Shown here piece by piece: positions 43,532 through 51,008 of a stretch of 58,996 nucleotides of DNA. The DNA is taken from positions 1-58,996 of the forward strand of contig CAJTFW010000015.1 of NCBI GenBank assembly GCA_910575445.1, in the 5' to 3' direction. This DNA comes from Lachnospiraceae bacterium. GTDB lineage: Bacteria; Bacillota; Clostridia; Lachnospirales; Lachnospiraceae. Below the pieces are notes generated by a model. The model made no database searches, was not told where the DNA came from, and saw only the letters and a program-made list of their open reading frames with translations. How positions within the stretch are numbered: position 1 is the stretch's first letter; each line of letters begins with the position of its first letter. Made by a program: the position numbers and the translations under genes.

Positions 43532-44608
43532 CTATTGTTCACCCAACATCTGGTATACATATGCCTTGGCTGTATCATTCAAAACATCTGCTGCCTCCTT
43601 AATCCCTGGCACAGCCGCCTTCTGCCAAGTGTCAAAGTCCACATCTAAAATTGTCATCCCTGCTTTCTGTAATTCTTCTTCAAAATATGTTGTCTTTTCC
43701 TCTGCAATCTGCGCGCAATATTCTGCACATTCATCTGCGGTAGACTGAATCAAAGTGCGATAATGTTCAGGAAGGCTCTGCCAGAAGTCTTCATTAAAAC
43801 ACCAGTAAAAATACTGATATACATGATTGGTCTTCATCATATAAGAATTTACTTCTTGAATATTCGCAGAGAAGGCAGTTGCTGCTGGATTTTCTTGTCC
43901 ATCTACAACACCATTTTGCAGAGCAGTATAGGTCTCATTCCAGTTGACTGCTGTACAGTTAGCACCTAAAGCTTTCCACACAGTCAGCCAGGAAGTAGTC
44001 TCTGGAAGTCGAAGCTTAAATCCACTAAGCTTTGAAGGCTCTAAGATTTCATGGTCTGCAGAAAGGCAACGACTTCCTCTTGTCAGCAAATCAATCATAC
44101 GAATATTAGAATCTTTAATGGATTGTTCTTGCATCTCATCCCAATACTCATACCAATATGCTTCTACATCTTCCATACTTCTAAAAAGAAATGGTATTGC
44201 CGTTGCATCCCACTCTGCTAAAATATTGCCAGAGTAAAGTGTCGATAATATTGCACATTCAATCTCTCCAGAACTTAGTTGTGTGACATTCTCTGCTTCT
44301 GTACCAAGTGTTCCATTCTCATAGACATTAACTGTAATCGCTCCTTTGCTGGCTTCTTCCACTTTTGTTTTAAAAAGTTTAACTGCCTCGTCGTGAATGC
44401 CATCTGCGGTATGAAGTGCAATATTAATCTCTACTTTTTCTTCAAATTCCCCTAATCCTTCGTTTGCAGTATCTTCCTCTTTGCTATCTTCCGCTTGTGT
44501 TGGTTTTTCTGTAGTCACAGGATTCTCTTCTATGTTACCTTTAGAACCACATGCAGTAAGTACAACCACCATGGATAATGCTGTTACAAATGCTGTCACC
44601 TTTTTCAT
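43532..44608 (-). CDS. TRAP transporter substrate-binding lipoprotein (DctP family)
   Basis: About 358 residues from the ATG at 44608 (AAGGAG upstream; the TTG-type extension to 44656 has no site). Lipobox VLTACGSK places Cys near residue 20. The body shows the DctP fold (IALHTADGIHDEAVKLFKTK, SKLSGFKLRLPETTSW with the conserved Arg that binds a ligand carboxylate, NGVVDGQENPA). The conserved Arg suggests an acid such as a uronate or aldonate as ligand. Confidence 0.92.
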   Translation of the reverse strand: MKKVTAFVTALSMVVVLTACGSKGNIEENPVTTEKPTQAEDSKEEDTANEGLGEFEEKVEINIALHTADGIHDEAVKLFKTKVEEASKGAITVNVYENGTLGTEAENVTQLSSGEIECAILSTLYSGNILAEWDATAIPFLFRSMEDVEAYWYEYWDEMQEQSIKDSNIRMIDLLTRGSRCLSADHEILEPSKLSGFKLRLPETTSWLTVWKALGANCTAVNWNETYTALQNGVVDGQENPAATAFSANIQEVNSYMMKTNHVYQYFYWCFNEDFWQSLPEHYRTLIQSTADECAEYCAQIAEEKTTYFEEELQKAGMTILDVDFDTWQKAAVPGIKEAADVLNDTAKAYVYQMLGEQ

Positions 44609-44730
44609 CTTACTTCTCCTTCCTTTTGTGTTTAAAATAGTTTTACCCTCTAACATTATGTCCAGTTTGGATATATCCTTAACTTGTACTTATGGTATCA
44701 TAATATTCCTCTTTGTCCTACGTTCACCAA

Positions 44731-44787
44731 ATCAAAAAAATCCCGTTTTTTTGTGTTGAAAGCACAAAATTTCAGGATTTTTTACTA
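44731..44787 (-). terminator. terminator of the CdaR-type regulator gene
   Basis: Minus strand: AATCCTGAAATTTTGTGC, loop, CACAAAAAAACGGGATTTTTTT, giving a two-part stem (AATCC/GGATT and TTTTGTG/CACAAAA) and a T run. It lies between the regulator and the TRAP operon, so the two are separate transcripts. The remainder of 44609-44730 would hold the TRAP promoter. Confidence 0.7.
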
Positions 44788-44811
44788 TTTTTTTGTCTGT
44801 TTTTTATATTT

Positions 44812-45939
44812 TTAAGAATGTTGCTTTACATAATACAGAAAATTGTTAAGAAAATCACGGTCTTTAGGATTTTTTACTGGATTGATGTTCAGACAAGACT
44901 TTACTTTATCTAGACGAAAACCAATCGTATTTTTATGGATAAACATCTTTTGACTTGCTTGGTTAAAATTATAGTTACAATCCTCCAATGTTTGTATCAA
45001 GTCTGGCAAATATTCCATCAGATTGTCATCTAACTGCTCTGAAAAAGTCTGAAAAACATTTTGATAAATCTCATTGGAAACCATGCTTCGAAAATACTCA
45101 TCTGTATAATCATAAAACCAGTTGATATGGCCTCGACATTTTGCATTTGTCACTAACCATACGGCATGTTGATAAGCCTCTCGATATCGCCAGAGTTTAT
45201 CTTGTATTGTCCCAATATTAAATTGTGCCTGTATATTTAGCTCTATAAATTCCCGGTTCCACCACTCTAGATATTCTTCTACTTGGGTTCGATAAGAAGT
45301 TAAAATATCTTTATCTTGTTCTAAATATTTAAATACAGCAATCCGATTGCTCCGACTAGAAGCAACAATATCTTGTTCATGAAAAAAAGGATTCTCTCTA
45401 CTTGCATCAATCAGTCTTGAAAAATCTTTCTTAGGTTCCGCCACAATAAACATAGAAATCCTAAGACAGTCTGTTAAGATTCCAAGCCTTTCTGCTCTAG
45501 AAATCAACACATCTGGAGAGATTCGTTCTCCGTACATCAATGCCTGATTGAAAATATCCCGGTTGCTGTTATATTTATGAAAGTTCTCATACTTCGCTTC
45601 ATATTCCAACATTGTCTCCATTGCAAGTTTTACCACTGCTGCCATATGTTGTATCTGCTCTGGCACACCAGAAATACTCACCGCTCCTACACAACTATGG
45701 TTTTCTTCCACTTTCCTAAGTACGCCTTGAGCAATTCCAAGATTGGGCAAATCCTTCTCCACATCCATCTTCTGTAGATTTCCTTTCATAAAATCATAGG
45801 CAATCTTATGAAAGCTCCCTATTTTTTTTGTATCTAGGCTCGCCTGCACGATTCCTTTTTCGTTGATTACATCCACATACAATCCAGTCTCTTGTCTTAA
45901 TTTCACCACAAAACGTTCTGCCATCTTTTTACTAATCAT
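44812..45939 (-). CDS. CdaR-type sugar-acid regulator, PucR-like C-terminal HTH
   Basis: The 375-residue regulator has an N-terminal sugar-diacid recognition domain (SKKMAERFVVKLRQETGLYV, then AIQASLDTKKIG-like strands) and a C-terminal PucR/HTH_30 helix-turn-helix (LEDCNYNFNQASQKMFIHKN, TIGFRLDKV). CdaR proteins sense glucarate, galactarate or glycerate and activate catabolic genes. It is read in the same direction as the downstream TRAP/aldolase/kinase operon and is its likely activator. Confidence 0.88.
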   Translation of the reverse strand: MISKKMAERFVVKLRQETGLYVDVINEKGIVQASLDTKKIGSFHKIAYDFMKGNLQKMDVEKDLPNLGIAQGVLRKVEENHSCVGAVSISGVPEQIQHMAAVVKLAMETMLEYEAKYENFHKYNSNRDIFNQALMYGERISPDVLISRAERLGILTDCLRISMFIVAEPKKDFSRLIDASRENPFFHEQDIVASSRSNRIAVFKYLEQDKDILTSYRTQVEEYLEWWNREFIELNIQAQFNIGTIQDKLWRYREAYQHAVWLVTNAKCRGHINWFYDYTDEYFRSMVSNEIYQNVFQTFSEQLDDNLMEYLPDLIQTLEDCNYNFNQASQKMFIHKNTIGFRLDKVKSCLNINPVKNPKDRDFLNNFLYYVKQHS

Positions 45940-45998
45940 GCTCTATCTCCTGTTCTGATATGTTTTACTATTACTTAAAGCATAGACAAATGTCCTCG

Positions 45999-46826
45999 TC
46001 AAGAATCAAAATCTTTCACTGGAATTTCAATCTGGACAATATAATCTTCGATTCGGTCAATCATATTTTCATTGATGCCCATCTCATAGGAAAATTCATA
46101 AAGTGTCAGGTTATGTTTTTTGGCATATAAAAGAATCTCCTCATAGCGATGGGGAATCTTATCCCAGTCTCCTTGGTGGAAAGCTCTTAGATATTTTCCA
46201 CTAGGAGGCATATGCAGACCGGCCTGGTAAGTCAAAAAAGGAATCTCAATAAATAGTTTGGAATAATTTTCAAAATTACCGCTAAGTAAGCTAGAAACAG
46301 GTATCATGGAGCCGTAGGAGGCATGATGCAGGCGTCCAAGGTGGTATTTTTCTGTCTCGGCGGTAATCAGTTCAACTTCCTCCTCAAAGGAAGTATTTTT
46401 ATCAATTTCTACTGTAACTAGACATCGTTTTTCTTTTTCCACAATGCAGATTTTAGATAAGTCCATATTTAGAAGTGTGGATATATTTTGTTGGTGAGTA
46501 CTTAGTGTCTTTCGGACTGCTTGCAAGTGCATAAGCTGTAAATCCAGGGCTGCGATTTTATCATCTAAGAGAGATTTTAGATTTTGAGCAGAGCGGTCTT
46601 TTATAAAGTTCTGAATTTCCAAGATGGATACATCAAGTTCCCGAAGAAGCAAAATCGTCTCTAAGACAGGGCTTTGATGATAATTATAACAGCGATATCC
46701 ATTTACAGGATTGATGGTGGCAGGTTTAAACAGACCAATCTCATCATACCACATCAATGTCTTTTTGTTTATGCCGTGAAGTGCGGCAAACTGTCCGATA
46801 GTAAGTAATTTCCCTTTTTCATCCAT
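45999..46826 (-). CDS. MerR family regulator with GyrI-like effector domain
   Basis: The 275-residue protein has a MerR winged helix at the N-terminus (LLTIGQFAALHGINKKTLMW, YDEIGLFKPA), a long coiled coil (about 75-115) and a GyrI/BmrR-like ligand-binding domain (about 120-270). Such regulators bind drug-like ligands and activate an efflux gene. It is divergent from a MATE pump, whose promoter has the 19-bp spacer typical of MerR targets. Confidence 0.92.
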   Translation of the reverse strand: MDEKGKLLTIGQFAALHGINKKTLMWYDEIGLFKPATINPVNGYRCYNYHQSPVLETILLLRELDVSILEIQNFIKDRSAQNLKSLLDDKIAALDLQLMHLQAVRKTLSTHQQNISTLLNMDLSKICIVEKEKRCLVTVEIDKNTSFEEEVELITAETEKYHLGRLHHASYGSMIPVSSLLSGNFENYSKLFIEIPFLTYQAGLHMPPSGKYLRAFHQGDWDKIPHRYEEILLYAKKHNLTLYEFSYEMGINENMIDRIEDYIVQIEIPVKDFDS

Positions 46827-46859
46827 ATACTTTTTCTCCTGATTTTTTCTGATTTGCTA

Positions 46860-46890
46860 TTGACCGTACAGTTACTGTATGGTCTATGAT
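46860..46890 (+). promoter_or_regulatory. MATE promoter with MerR-type 19-bp spacer and dyad
   Basis: Plus strand: -35 TTGACC (46860-46865), 19-bp spacer, -10 TATGAT (46885-46890). The dyad GACC-g-TACAGT-t-ACTGTA-t-GGTC fills the spacer. A long spacer with a centred dyad is the classic MerR operator, where the regulator untwists DNA to activate the promoter. Confidence 0.9.
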
Positions 46891-46934
46891 ACTGGATGTA
46901 GCAAGAAGATACAAGGTAAATGGAGAAAAAATCT

Positions 46935-48266
46935 ATGGAAAATCAAAATGTATATGCAAAACCAGTAACACTGAAAAACATCCTAAAATTTGCTATACCA
47001 ACCATTGCAATGACTGTATTTATGTCTTTTTATACCATGGTTGACGGACTGTTTGTATCAAATCTAATTGGTACAGAGGCGCTCTCGGCAATTAATCTGA
47101 CAGCGCCGATAATTCAGCTTGTTACAGCGATTTCCACCATGCTTGCCACAGGGGGCAGTGCGATTATTATGAAAAAGATGGGAGAACAAAAGGAAGCGGA
47201 AGCAAAGGAAGACTTTACCTTTTTAATCTTAGTAAATGTCTTTGTAGGAATTGTGATGTGTGCGCTTGGTTATCTGGCAATGGATACTGTTTTTGCCAGA
47301 ATAAATCTTTCTGCTAATGTAGAAGGATATTGTGTGCAATATTTAAGATACTATCTGTTCTTTACAGTGCCAATTCTCTTGATGAACAACTTTACACTGT
47401 ATATGATTGCCAGTGAAAAGGCAACGCTTTCTCTGATATGTTCTGTGGCAGGCGGAATCTTGAATATGGTGCTGGACTATGTCTTTATTGCTTGCTTTCA
47501 CATGGGAATTGGTGGTGCAGCGATTGCAACAGGAGTTGGATATTCGGTAACAGCAGTTGTGGGATTGTTTGTTTTTAGCCAGAAAAAGAGCCTTCTGCAT
47601 TTTAAGAAACCAGTATTTCGCCTTAAAGTCCTTGTCAACGCAGCAACAAACGGATGTTCGGAGATGGCAACAGCACTTGTGACAGGAATTGTCACCATGA
47701 TGTTTAACTGGACGATGTTACACTATGTTGGAGAAGATGGAGTTGCGGCAGTCACTATCATTATGTATGTGTTGATGTTTGCAAGCTCCTTGTATACCGG
47801 ATATTCTTATGGCGTAGCGCCTATGATAAGCTTTTATAACGGAGAACAGACTTATAGCAAGCTAAGAAAATTAATTGCTATAAGTCTGAACGTGATAGCT
47901 GTTATCTCTATAGTGACTGTTGTAGCATCCTCTTCGCTGACCAAACCGCTGGTATCTGTCTTTGCCCGTCCCGATAATCCAGTGTATGATTTGGCGGTAA
48001 CAGGAAACCGGATATGTACAGCTGCGTTACTTTTTATTGGATTTAATATTTTTGCCAGTGGAATGTTTACTGCACTATCCAATGGGATTGTATCAGCTGT
48101 CCTGGCATTTTCAAGGTCATTTGTATTTATGCTGATTACAATGCTTGTGCTTCCTTTGTTTTTGGGTGTAACGGGTATCTGGCTGGCAACACCGATAGCG
48201 GAGCTGATGGCGCTTATTCTTTCTGTTTTTATGTTTTTGAAATATAGAAAAAGATATGGATACTAA
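46935..48266 (+). CDS. MATE family efflux transporter
   Basis: About 443 residues from the ATG at 46935 (GGAG 9 nt upstream, itself within the longer reading from 46920). It has 12 helices and the MATE motifs TLKNILKFAIPTIAMTVFMS and MVDGLFVSNLIGTEALSAIN. It probably exports a drug or metabolite with Na+ or H+ exchange, under control of the divergent MerR regulator. It converges on the nucleoside phosphorylase gene. Confidence 0.93.
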   Translation: MENQNVYAKPVTLKNILKFAIPTIAMTVFMSFYTMVDGLFVSNLIGTEALSAINLTAPIIQLVTAISTMLATGGSAIIMKKMGEQKEAEAKEDFTFLILVNVFVGIVMCALGYLAMDTVFARINLSANVEGYCVQYLRYYLFFTVPILLMNNFTLYMIASEKATLSLICSVAGGILNMVLDYVFIACFHMGIGGAAIATGVGYSVTAVVGLFVFSQKKSLLHFKKPVFRLKVLVNAATNGCSEMATALVTGIVTMMFNWTMLHYVGEDGVAAVTIIMYVLMFASSLYTGYSYGVAPMISFYNGEQTYSKLRKLIAISLNVIAVISIVTVVASSSLTKPLVSVFARPDNPVYDLAVTGNRICTAALLFIGFNIFASGMFTALSNGIVSAVLAFSRSFVFMLITMLVLPLFLGVTGIWLATPIAELMALILSVFMFLKYRKRYGY

Positions 48267-48275
48267 GGGAGAAAT

Positions 48276-49040
48276 CTATATCGCAAGTCCACACTCAAAA
48301 GCAAGCAGCATATATTTCTCTGCATGGTTAAGGCCATGCAGATGCAAATCTCGAATATCCCATGTGTCAGAGCTTAAATCATCTGCACCATATAAAAACT
48401 GTATAAAAGGAATCTGTCTGTATTTTGAGACAGCAAGCATGGAGGCACATTCCATCTCTACACAGAGACAGCCTTCTGCTTTACGCTCTGCAATAGCAGT
48501 GCAAGTCTCCCGGTAAATCGCATCCGAAGTCCAGGTTTTCCCTTTGATATAGGAATAACCACAGTTTTTTAAGACATTTTCTACTATCTCTATGGAATGT
48601 GTATCTGCCTCGATTTCTGCTGAGGGCGCCTGGTAGTGGTAACTGGTGCCCTCATCACGAATTGCAGAGACCGGAACGATAATATGGTCTTTTACTTTCT
48701 CATCGTCCAATACTCCACAAGAGCCAAAGAGAACATACTTTTTAGCGCCCATGGCAACGACTTCCTCAAAGCATGAGACACACGCAGGCGCGCCTACCAT
48801 AGAGCGGTAAAAGGCAATCTCTGTATTTTTATAACGAATTTTATAGATGGGTAATACGCCATTTGCAGAGTAAAGCTCTGCTATTTTTTCCACTCCATCC
48901 AAAGAAGAAAATTTCTGAATAATATTCTCAGAGAATGTAGAGACACAGATTTCTGGAAAATCCTGCATTTTCTGTATGATATCAGATGGGTGAAATAAAG
49001 CGGGTTCCGAAATTTCGGTTCTTTGAAAGATAGTATACAT
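48276..49040 (-). CDS. nucleoside phosphorylase family protein
   Basis: The 254-residue protein shows the NP-I phosphorylase fold: AFYRSMVGAPACVSCFEEVV, KKYVLFGSCGVLDD, and the VEMECASMLAVSKYR motif near the active site. Family members split nucleosides with phosphate. Which nucleoside is used cannot be told. AAGGAGG precedes the ATG. It lies 23 bp after the second MerR gene, so they may be one transcript. Confidence 0.88.
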   Translation of the reverse strand: MYTIFQRTEISEPALFHPSDIIQKMQDFPEICVSTFSENIIQKFSSLDGVEKIAELYSANGVLPIYKIRYKNTEIAFYRSMVGAPACVSCFEEVVAMGAKKYVLFGSCGVLDDEKVKDHIIVPVSAIRDEGTSYHYQAPSAEIEADTHSIEIVENVLKNCGYSYIKGKTWTSDAIYRETCTAIAERKAEGCLCVEMECASMLAVSKYRQIPFIQFLYGADDLSSDTWDIRDLHLHGLNHAEKYMLLAFECGLAI

Positions 49041-49063
49041 TTTTCCTCCTTTGGTAGTGAAAG

Positions 49064-49525
49064 TTATGTTATATTGTTGTCAATATATAACATCTTTTCT
49101 TTGATTTTCTGATACTGTTTTGGAATCTTTTTAAGCGGAGCGGAACGTACGTTCTCCTCAGTGCCGTCTGCCATCGCTTGTTGATAATACCAGCACTTAA
49201 ATTCCAGCAAATCAAGGGTCTCTTGCATCTCCTTTAATTGTTCTTTGACAGCATCTCTTCTGGCGTGGAACAGTTCATAACGCTCTGCAAGAGATTCGTC
49301 ACCTCTTGCAGCCATATCGATAAATGCCTTGATATTTTTAATTGATAAACCTGATTTTTTCAGACATGCAATCACCTTTAGCCATTCGTAATCTTTGTCT
49401 GTAAACATACGGATTCCTCCGCTGGAGCGTTCTACAAAGGGAAGCAGCCCTTCCTGGTCATAATAGCGAAGTGTGGACGCCGGAATACCAAGTACCTTGG
49501 CTATCTCTCCAACTGTATAAAGCAT
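49064..49525 (-). CDS. MerR family regulator
   Basis: About 153 residues from the ATG at 49525 (AGAGGA upstream); the longer in-frame extension to 49627 crosses the divergent promoter. Winged helix YTVGEIAKVLGIPASTLRYY DQEGLL (residues about 2-27), then a dimerisation coiled coil and no large effector domain, as in SoxR/CueR-size or HiNmlR-like regulators. It is divergent from the flavodoxin gene and probably controls it through the 19-bp-spacer promoter. Confidence 0.9.
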   Translation of the reverse strand: MLYTVGEIAKVLGIPASTLRYYDQEGLLPFVERSSGGIRMFTDKDYEWLKVIACLKKSGLSIKNIKAFIDMAARGDESLAERYELFHARRDAVKEQLKEMQETLDLLEFKCWYYQQAMADGTEENVRSAPLKKIPKQYQKIKEKMLYIDNNIT

Positions 49526-49555
49526 AAGTATTTTCCTCTGAAATATAAAAATCTC

Positions 49556-49586
49556 TTGACTTAAAGTATACCTTAAGTTATATGAT
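49556..49586 (+). promoter_or_regulatory. flavodoxin promoter with MerR-type 19-bp spacer and dyad
   Basis: Plus strand: -35 TTGACT (49556-49561), 19-bp spacer, -10 TATGAT (49581-49586). The dyad ACTTAA-aGTATACc-TTAAGT lies in the spacer. Same architecture as at 46860-46890 but a different dyad sequence, so each promoter suits its own MerR neighbour. Confidence 0.9.
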
Positions 49587-49649
49587 AAACTTAAACTTAT
49601 TATAGAAAGTCTGAAGTTAAAAGTCAACCAAAAGTAAGGAGGATTTAAG

Positions 49650-50129
49650 ATGAGTAAAGTATTGGTAGCATATTTTAGTGCAAGTGGAGTGACAAAAAAA
49701 GTGGCTACAAGATTAGCAGAAGAGATTGGCGCAGAACTGTTTGAGATAGTGCCAGAGACTCCCTATACAGCAGAAGACCTAAACTGGCAGGATAAAAACA
49801 GCAGAAGCTCTATCGAGATGAAGGATACAAACAGCCGCCCGGCAATTGGTTCCAAGATAGCAGATATCCGTTTATATGATGTCATATATGTAGGCTTTCC
49901 AGTATGGTGGTATCGAGAGCCATCAATTATTGACACGTTTATGGAGGCCTATGATTTTAGTGGAAAAAAAGTCGTCCCATTTGCCACCTCTGGCGGAAGT
50001 CCGATGGGAGACGCCGAAAAACGTATGCAGGCTTTGGCACCAAAAGCAAAAGTCGCCAAAGGCAAAAGATTTGCCGCTCATGTATCCGGCAAGGAGCTTT
50101 CTGACTGGGCGACAGAGTGGTTATCTTAA
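49650..50129 (+). CDS. flavodoxin
   Basis: The 159-residue flavodoxin-like protein begins SKVLVAYFSASGVTKKVATR, with the FMN phosphate loop SASGVTK, and has the isoalloxazine loop VGFPVWWYREPSI and FATSGGSPMGDAEK. It binds FMN and carries electrons or acts as a quinone/nitro reductase partner. AAGGAGG precedes the ATG. It is divergent from a MerR gene. A truncated 3' copy of a similar gene lies about 450 bp downstream. Confidence 0.93.
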   Translation: MSKVLVAYFSASGVTKKVATRLAEEIGAELFEIVPETPYTAEDLNWQDKNSRSSIEMKDTNSRPAIGSKIADIRLYDVIYVGFPVWWYREPSIIDTFMEAYDFSGKKVVPFATSGGSPMGDAEKRMQALAPKAKVAKGKRFAAHVSGKELSDWATEWLS

Positions 50130-50178
50130 GTTTCTACCAATCTGTGTACAGAGCTGCGGAAATTCAAGAAAAATCAAA

Positions 50179-50207
50179 TTGAATTTCCTGTCGAATTATG
50201 GTAGTAT
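50179..50207 (+). promoter_or_regulatory. promoter of the small toxin-like gene
   Basis: Plus strand: -35 TTGAAT (50179-50184), 17-bp spacer, -10 TAGTAT (50202-50207). A start near 50214 gives a leader of about 107 nt before the small ORF, folded into several hairpins. Confidence 0.75.
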
Positions 50208-50320
50208 TTATTGGGAACTACCACGATAGATGGTAGGCGGTTAGCCCTCTTTGGAGGGACTGTGACCCTCCGATTACATAGAAACCTGTAAGGGAATCAA
50301 AAGAAAGGAGGGCTGAGCCA

Positions 50321-50419
50321 ATGGATATTTTAGGGCTAATTGCAGTGCTAAGCTTCGGCTTGACCTGTTTTGGAATAGGATACTTTATCGGTAAAGACAG
50401 TAACAAGACACAAAAATAA
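50321..50419 (+). CDS. small hydrophobic peptide, putative type I toxin
   Basis: The 32-residue peptide begins MDILGLIAVLSFGLTCFGIG, forms one membrane helix (about 3-24) and ends in a charged tail (GKDSNKTQK), the layout of holin-like/TxpA/Fst type I toxins. A strong AAAGGAGG site lies 9 nt before the ATG. An antisense promoter and a shared bidirectional terminator follow. Upstream sequences 50243-50252 and 50265-50271 are complementary to the ribosome binding site and can hide it. Toxicity is not shown; it is inferred from the layout. Confidence 0.7.
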   Translation: MDILGLIAVLSFGLTCFGIGYFIGKDSNKTQK

Positions 50420-50450
50420 CCGCCCCCGACCAAAGGATGCGGTTATTTTT
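50412..50450. terminator. bidirectional terminator of the toxin-like locus
   Basis: AAAAATAACCGC (50412-50423) and GCGGTTATTTTT (50439-50450) are perfectly complementary, a 12-bp stem with a T run on both strands. It overlaps the toxin stop codon and can end both the toxin mRNA and the convergent antisense RNA. Confidence 0.9.
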
Positions 50451-50525
50451 AGCATTTAACTAATCAGGCTAACCGTCTATCGGTAGCTCCTGTTGGGCAT
50501 CTGTTAGCGCAGATGTCTTTCTTTA
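50412..50525 (-). ncRNA. predicted antisense RNA of the toxin-like locus
   Basis: A minus-strand promoter, -35 TTGCGG (50560-50555), 17-bp spacer, -10 TATATT (50537-50532), predicts a start near 50525. The RNA would begin with a hairpin (CATCTG-CGCTAA-CAGATG), then CTACCGATAGACGGTTAGCC, and stop at the shared terminator, about 115 nt. It has no ORF. It would overlap the 3' part of the toxin mRNA if that transcript reads past the terminator, as in TxpA/RatA and BsrG/SR4. Confidence 0.6.
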
Positions 50526-50579
50526 ATGTTTAATATAGCACAATCTCCAAAGTGCCGCAAGCATTTTTTAGGCTTATCC

Positions 50580-50621
50580 ATGGCAAACACAGCTGACTGG
50601 GCGGCAGAGTGGTTATTGTAA
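50580..50621 (+). pseudogene. remnant of a second flavodoxin gene (3' end)
   Basis: The last codons read TADWAAEWLL-stop and match the flavodoxin C-terminus SDWATEWLS-stop (50098-50129) both in protein and in DNA (gactgggcg-caGAGTGGTTAT). Nothing of the rest of the gene remains. The toxin-like locus lies between the intact gene and this remnant, as if it had been inserted or as if a duplication had been deleted around it. Confidence 0.75.
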
Positions 50622-50644
50622 AATAATAAGTAATCTGCTATACT
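50616..50644 (+). promoter_or_regulatory. promoter of the TSCPD protein gene
   Basis: Plus strand: -35 TTGTAA (50616-50621), 17-bp spacer, -10 TATACT (50639-50644), about 54 bp before the TSCPD ATG. The -35 overlaps the stop codon of the flavodoxin remnant. Confidence 0.7.
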
Positions 50645-50697
50645 GTTTTGCAGAAATGGTGATGTATATATCCTAGATTACGAAGGAGGTATCTCTT

Positions 50698-50946
50698 ATG
50701 GTTTATCGAACAAAAGGCACCTGCTCTCAGCAGATTCATGTGGAAGCAGAAAATGGTGTAATTACTTCCGTAGAGTTTATTGGCGGATGTGCTGGTAATA
50801 CGGCTGGTATTGCCAAGCTGGTAAGAGGGATGAAAGTGGACGATGTTATCCGTCTGCTTGAAGGAACCACCTGTGGCAAACGCCCTACGTCTTGCCCCGA
50901 CCAGTTAGCCAAAGCGCTAAAACAACTAAAAAGCAGTCCTGCATAA
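50698..50946 (+). CDS. TSCPD domain-containing protein (TIGR03905 family)
   Basis: The 82-residue protein has the TSCPD pattern: three conserved Cys in TKGTCSQQIHVE, FIGGCAGNTAGIAKLVRG and TTCGKRPTSCPDQL. The domain resembles the zinc-binding C-terminal end of some class II (B12-dependent) ribonucleotide reductases. Standalone copies have no proven function. AAGGAGG precedes the ATG, and a strong terminator follows, so it is monocistronic. Confidence 0.9.
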   Translation: MVYRTKGTCSQQIHVEAENGVITSVEFIGGCAGNTAGIAKLVRGMKVDDVIRLLEGTTCGKRPTSCPDQLAKALKQLKSSPA

Positions 50947-50954
50947 ATGCAAAA

Positions 50955-51008
50955 TAAGAGAGGACACCTCTCCAGGGTGCTGAAGCCTGGAGGTGTCCTC
51001 TCTTTTTT
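50955..51008 (+). terminator. terminator of the TSCPD gene
   Basis: AAGAGAGGACACCTCTCCAG and its near-perfect complement ending GGTGTCCTCTCTTTTTT form a stem of about 18 bp followed by a T run. It can also work on the minus strand (A run at the left). Confidence 0.95.

Noticed and set aside
44731-44787. Catabolite-response (cre) site before the TRAP operon
   Set aside because: The sequence TGAAAGCACAAA lacks the central CG of the cre consensus and is part of a terminator stem.
50219-50490. Direct repeats as in the Fst/par toxin-antitoxin family
   Set aside because: The shared segments are inverted in the DNA, so the two RNAs carry them in the same sense and cannot pair through them. The layout is closer to TxpA/RatA or hok-like systems.
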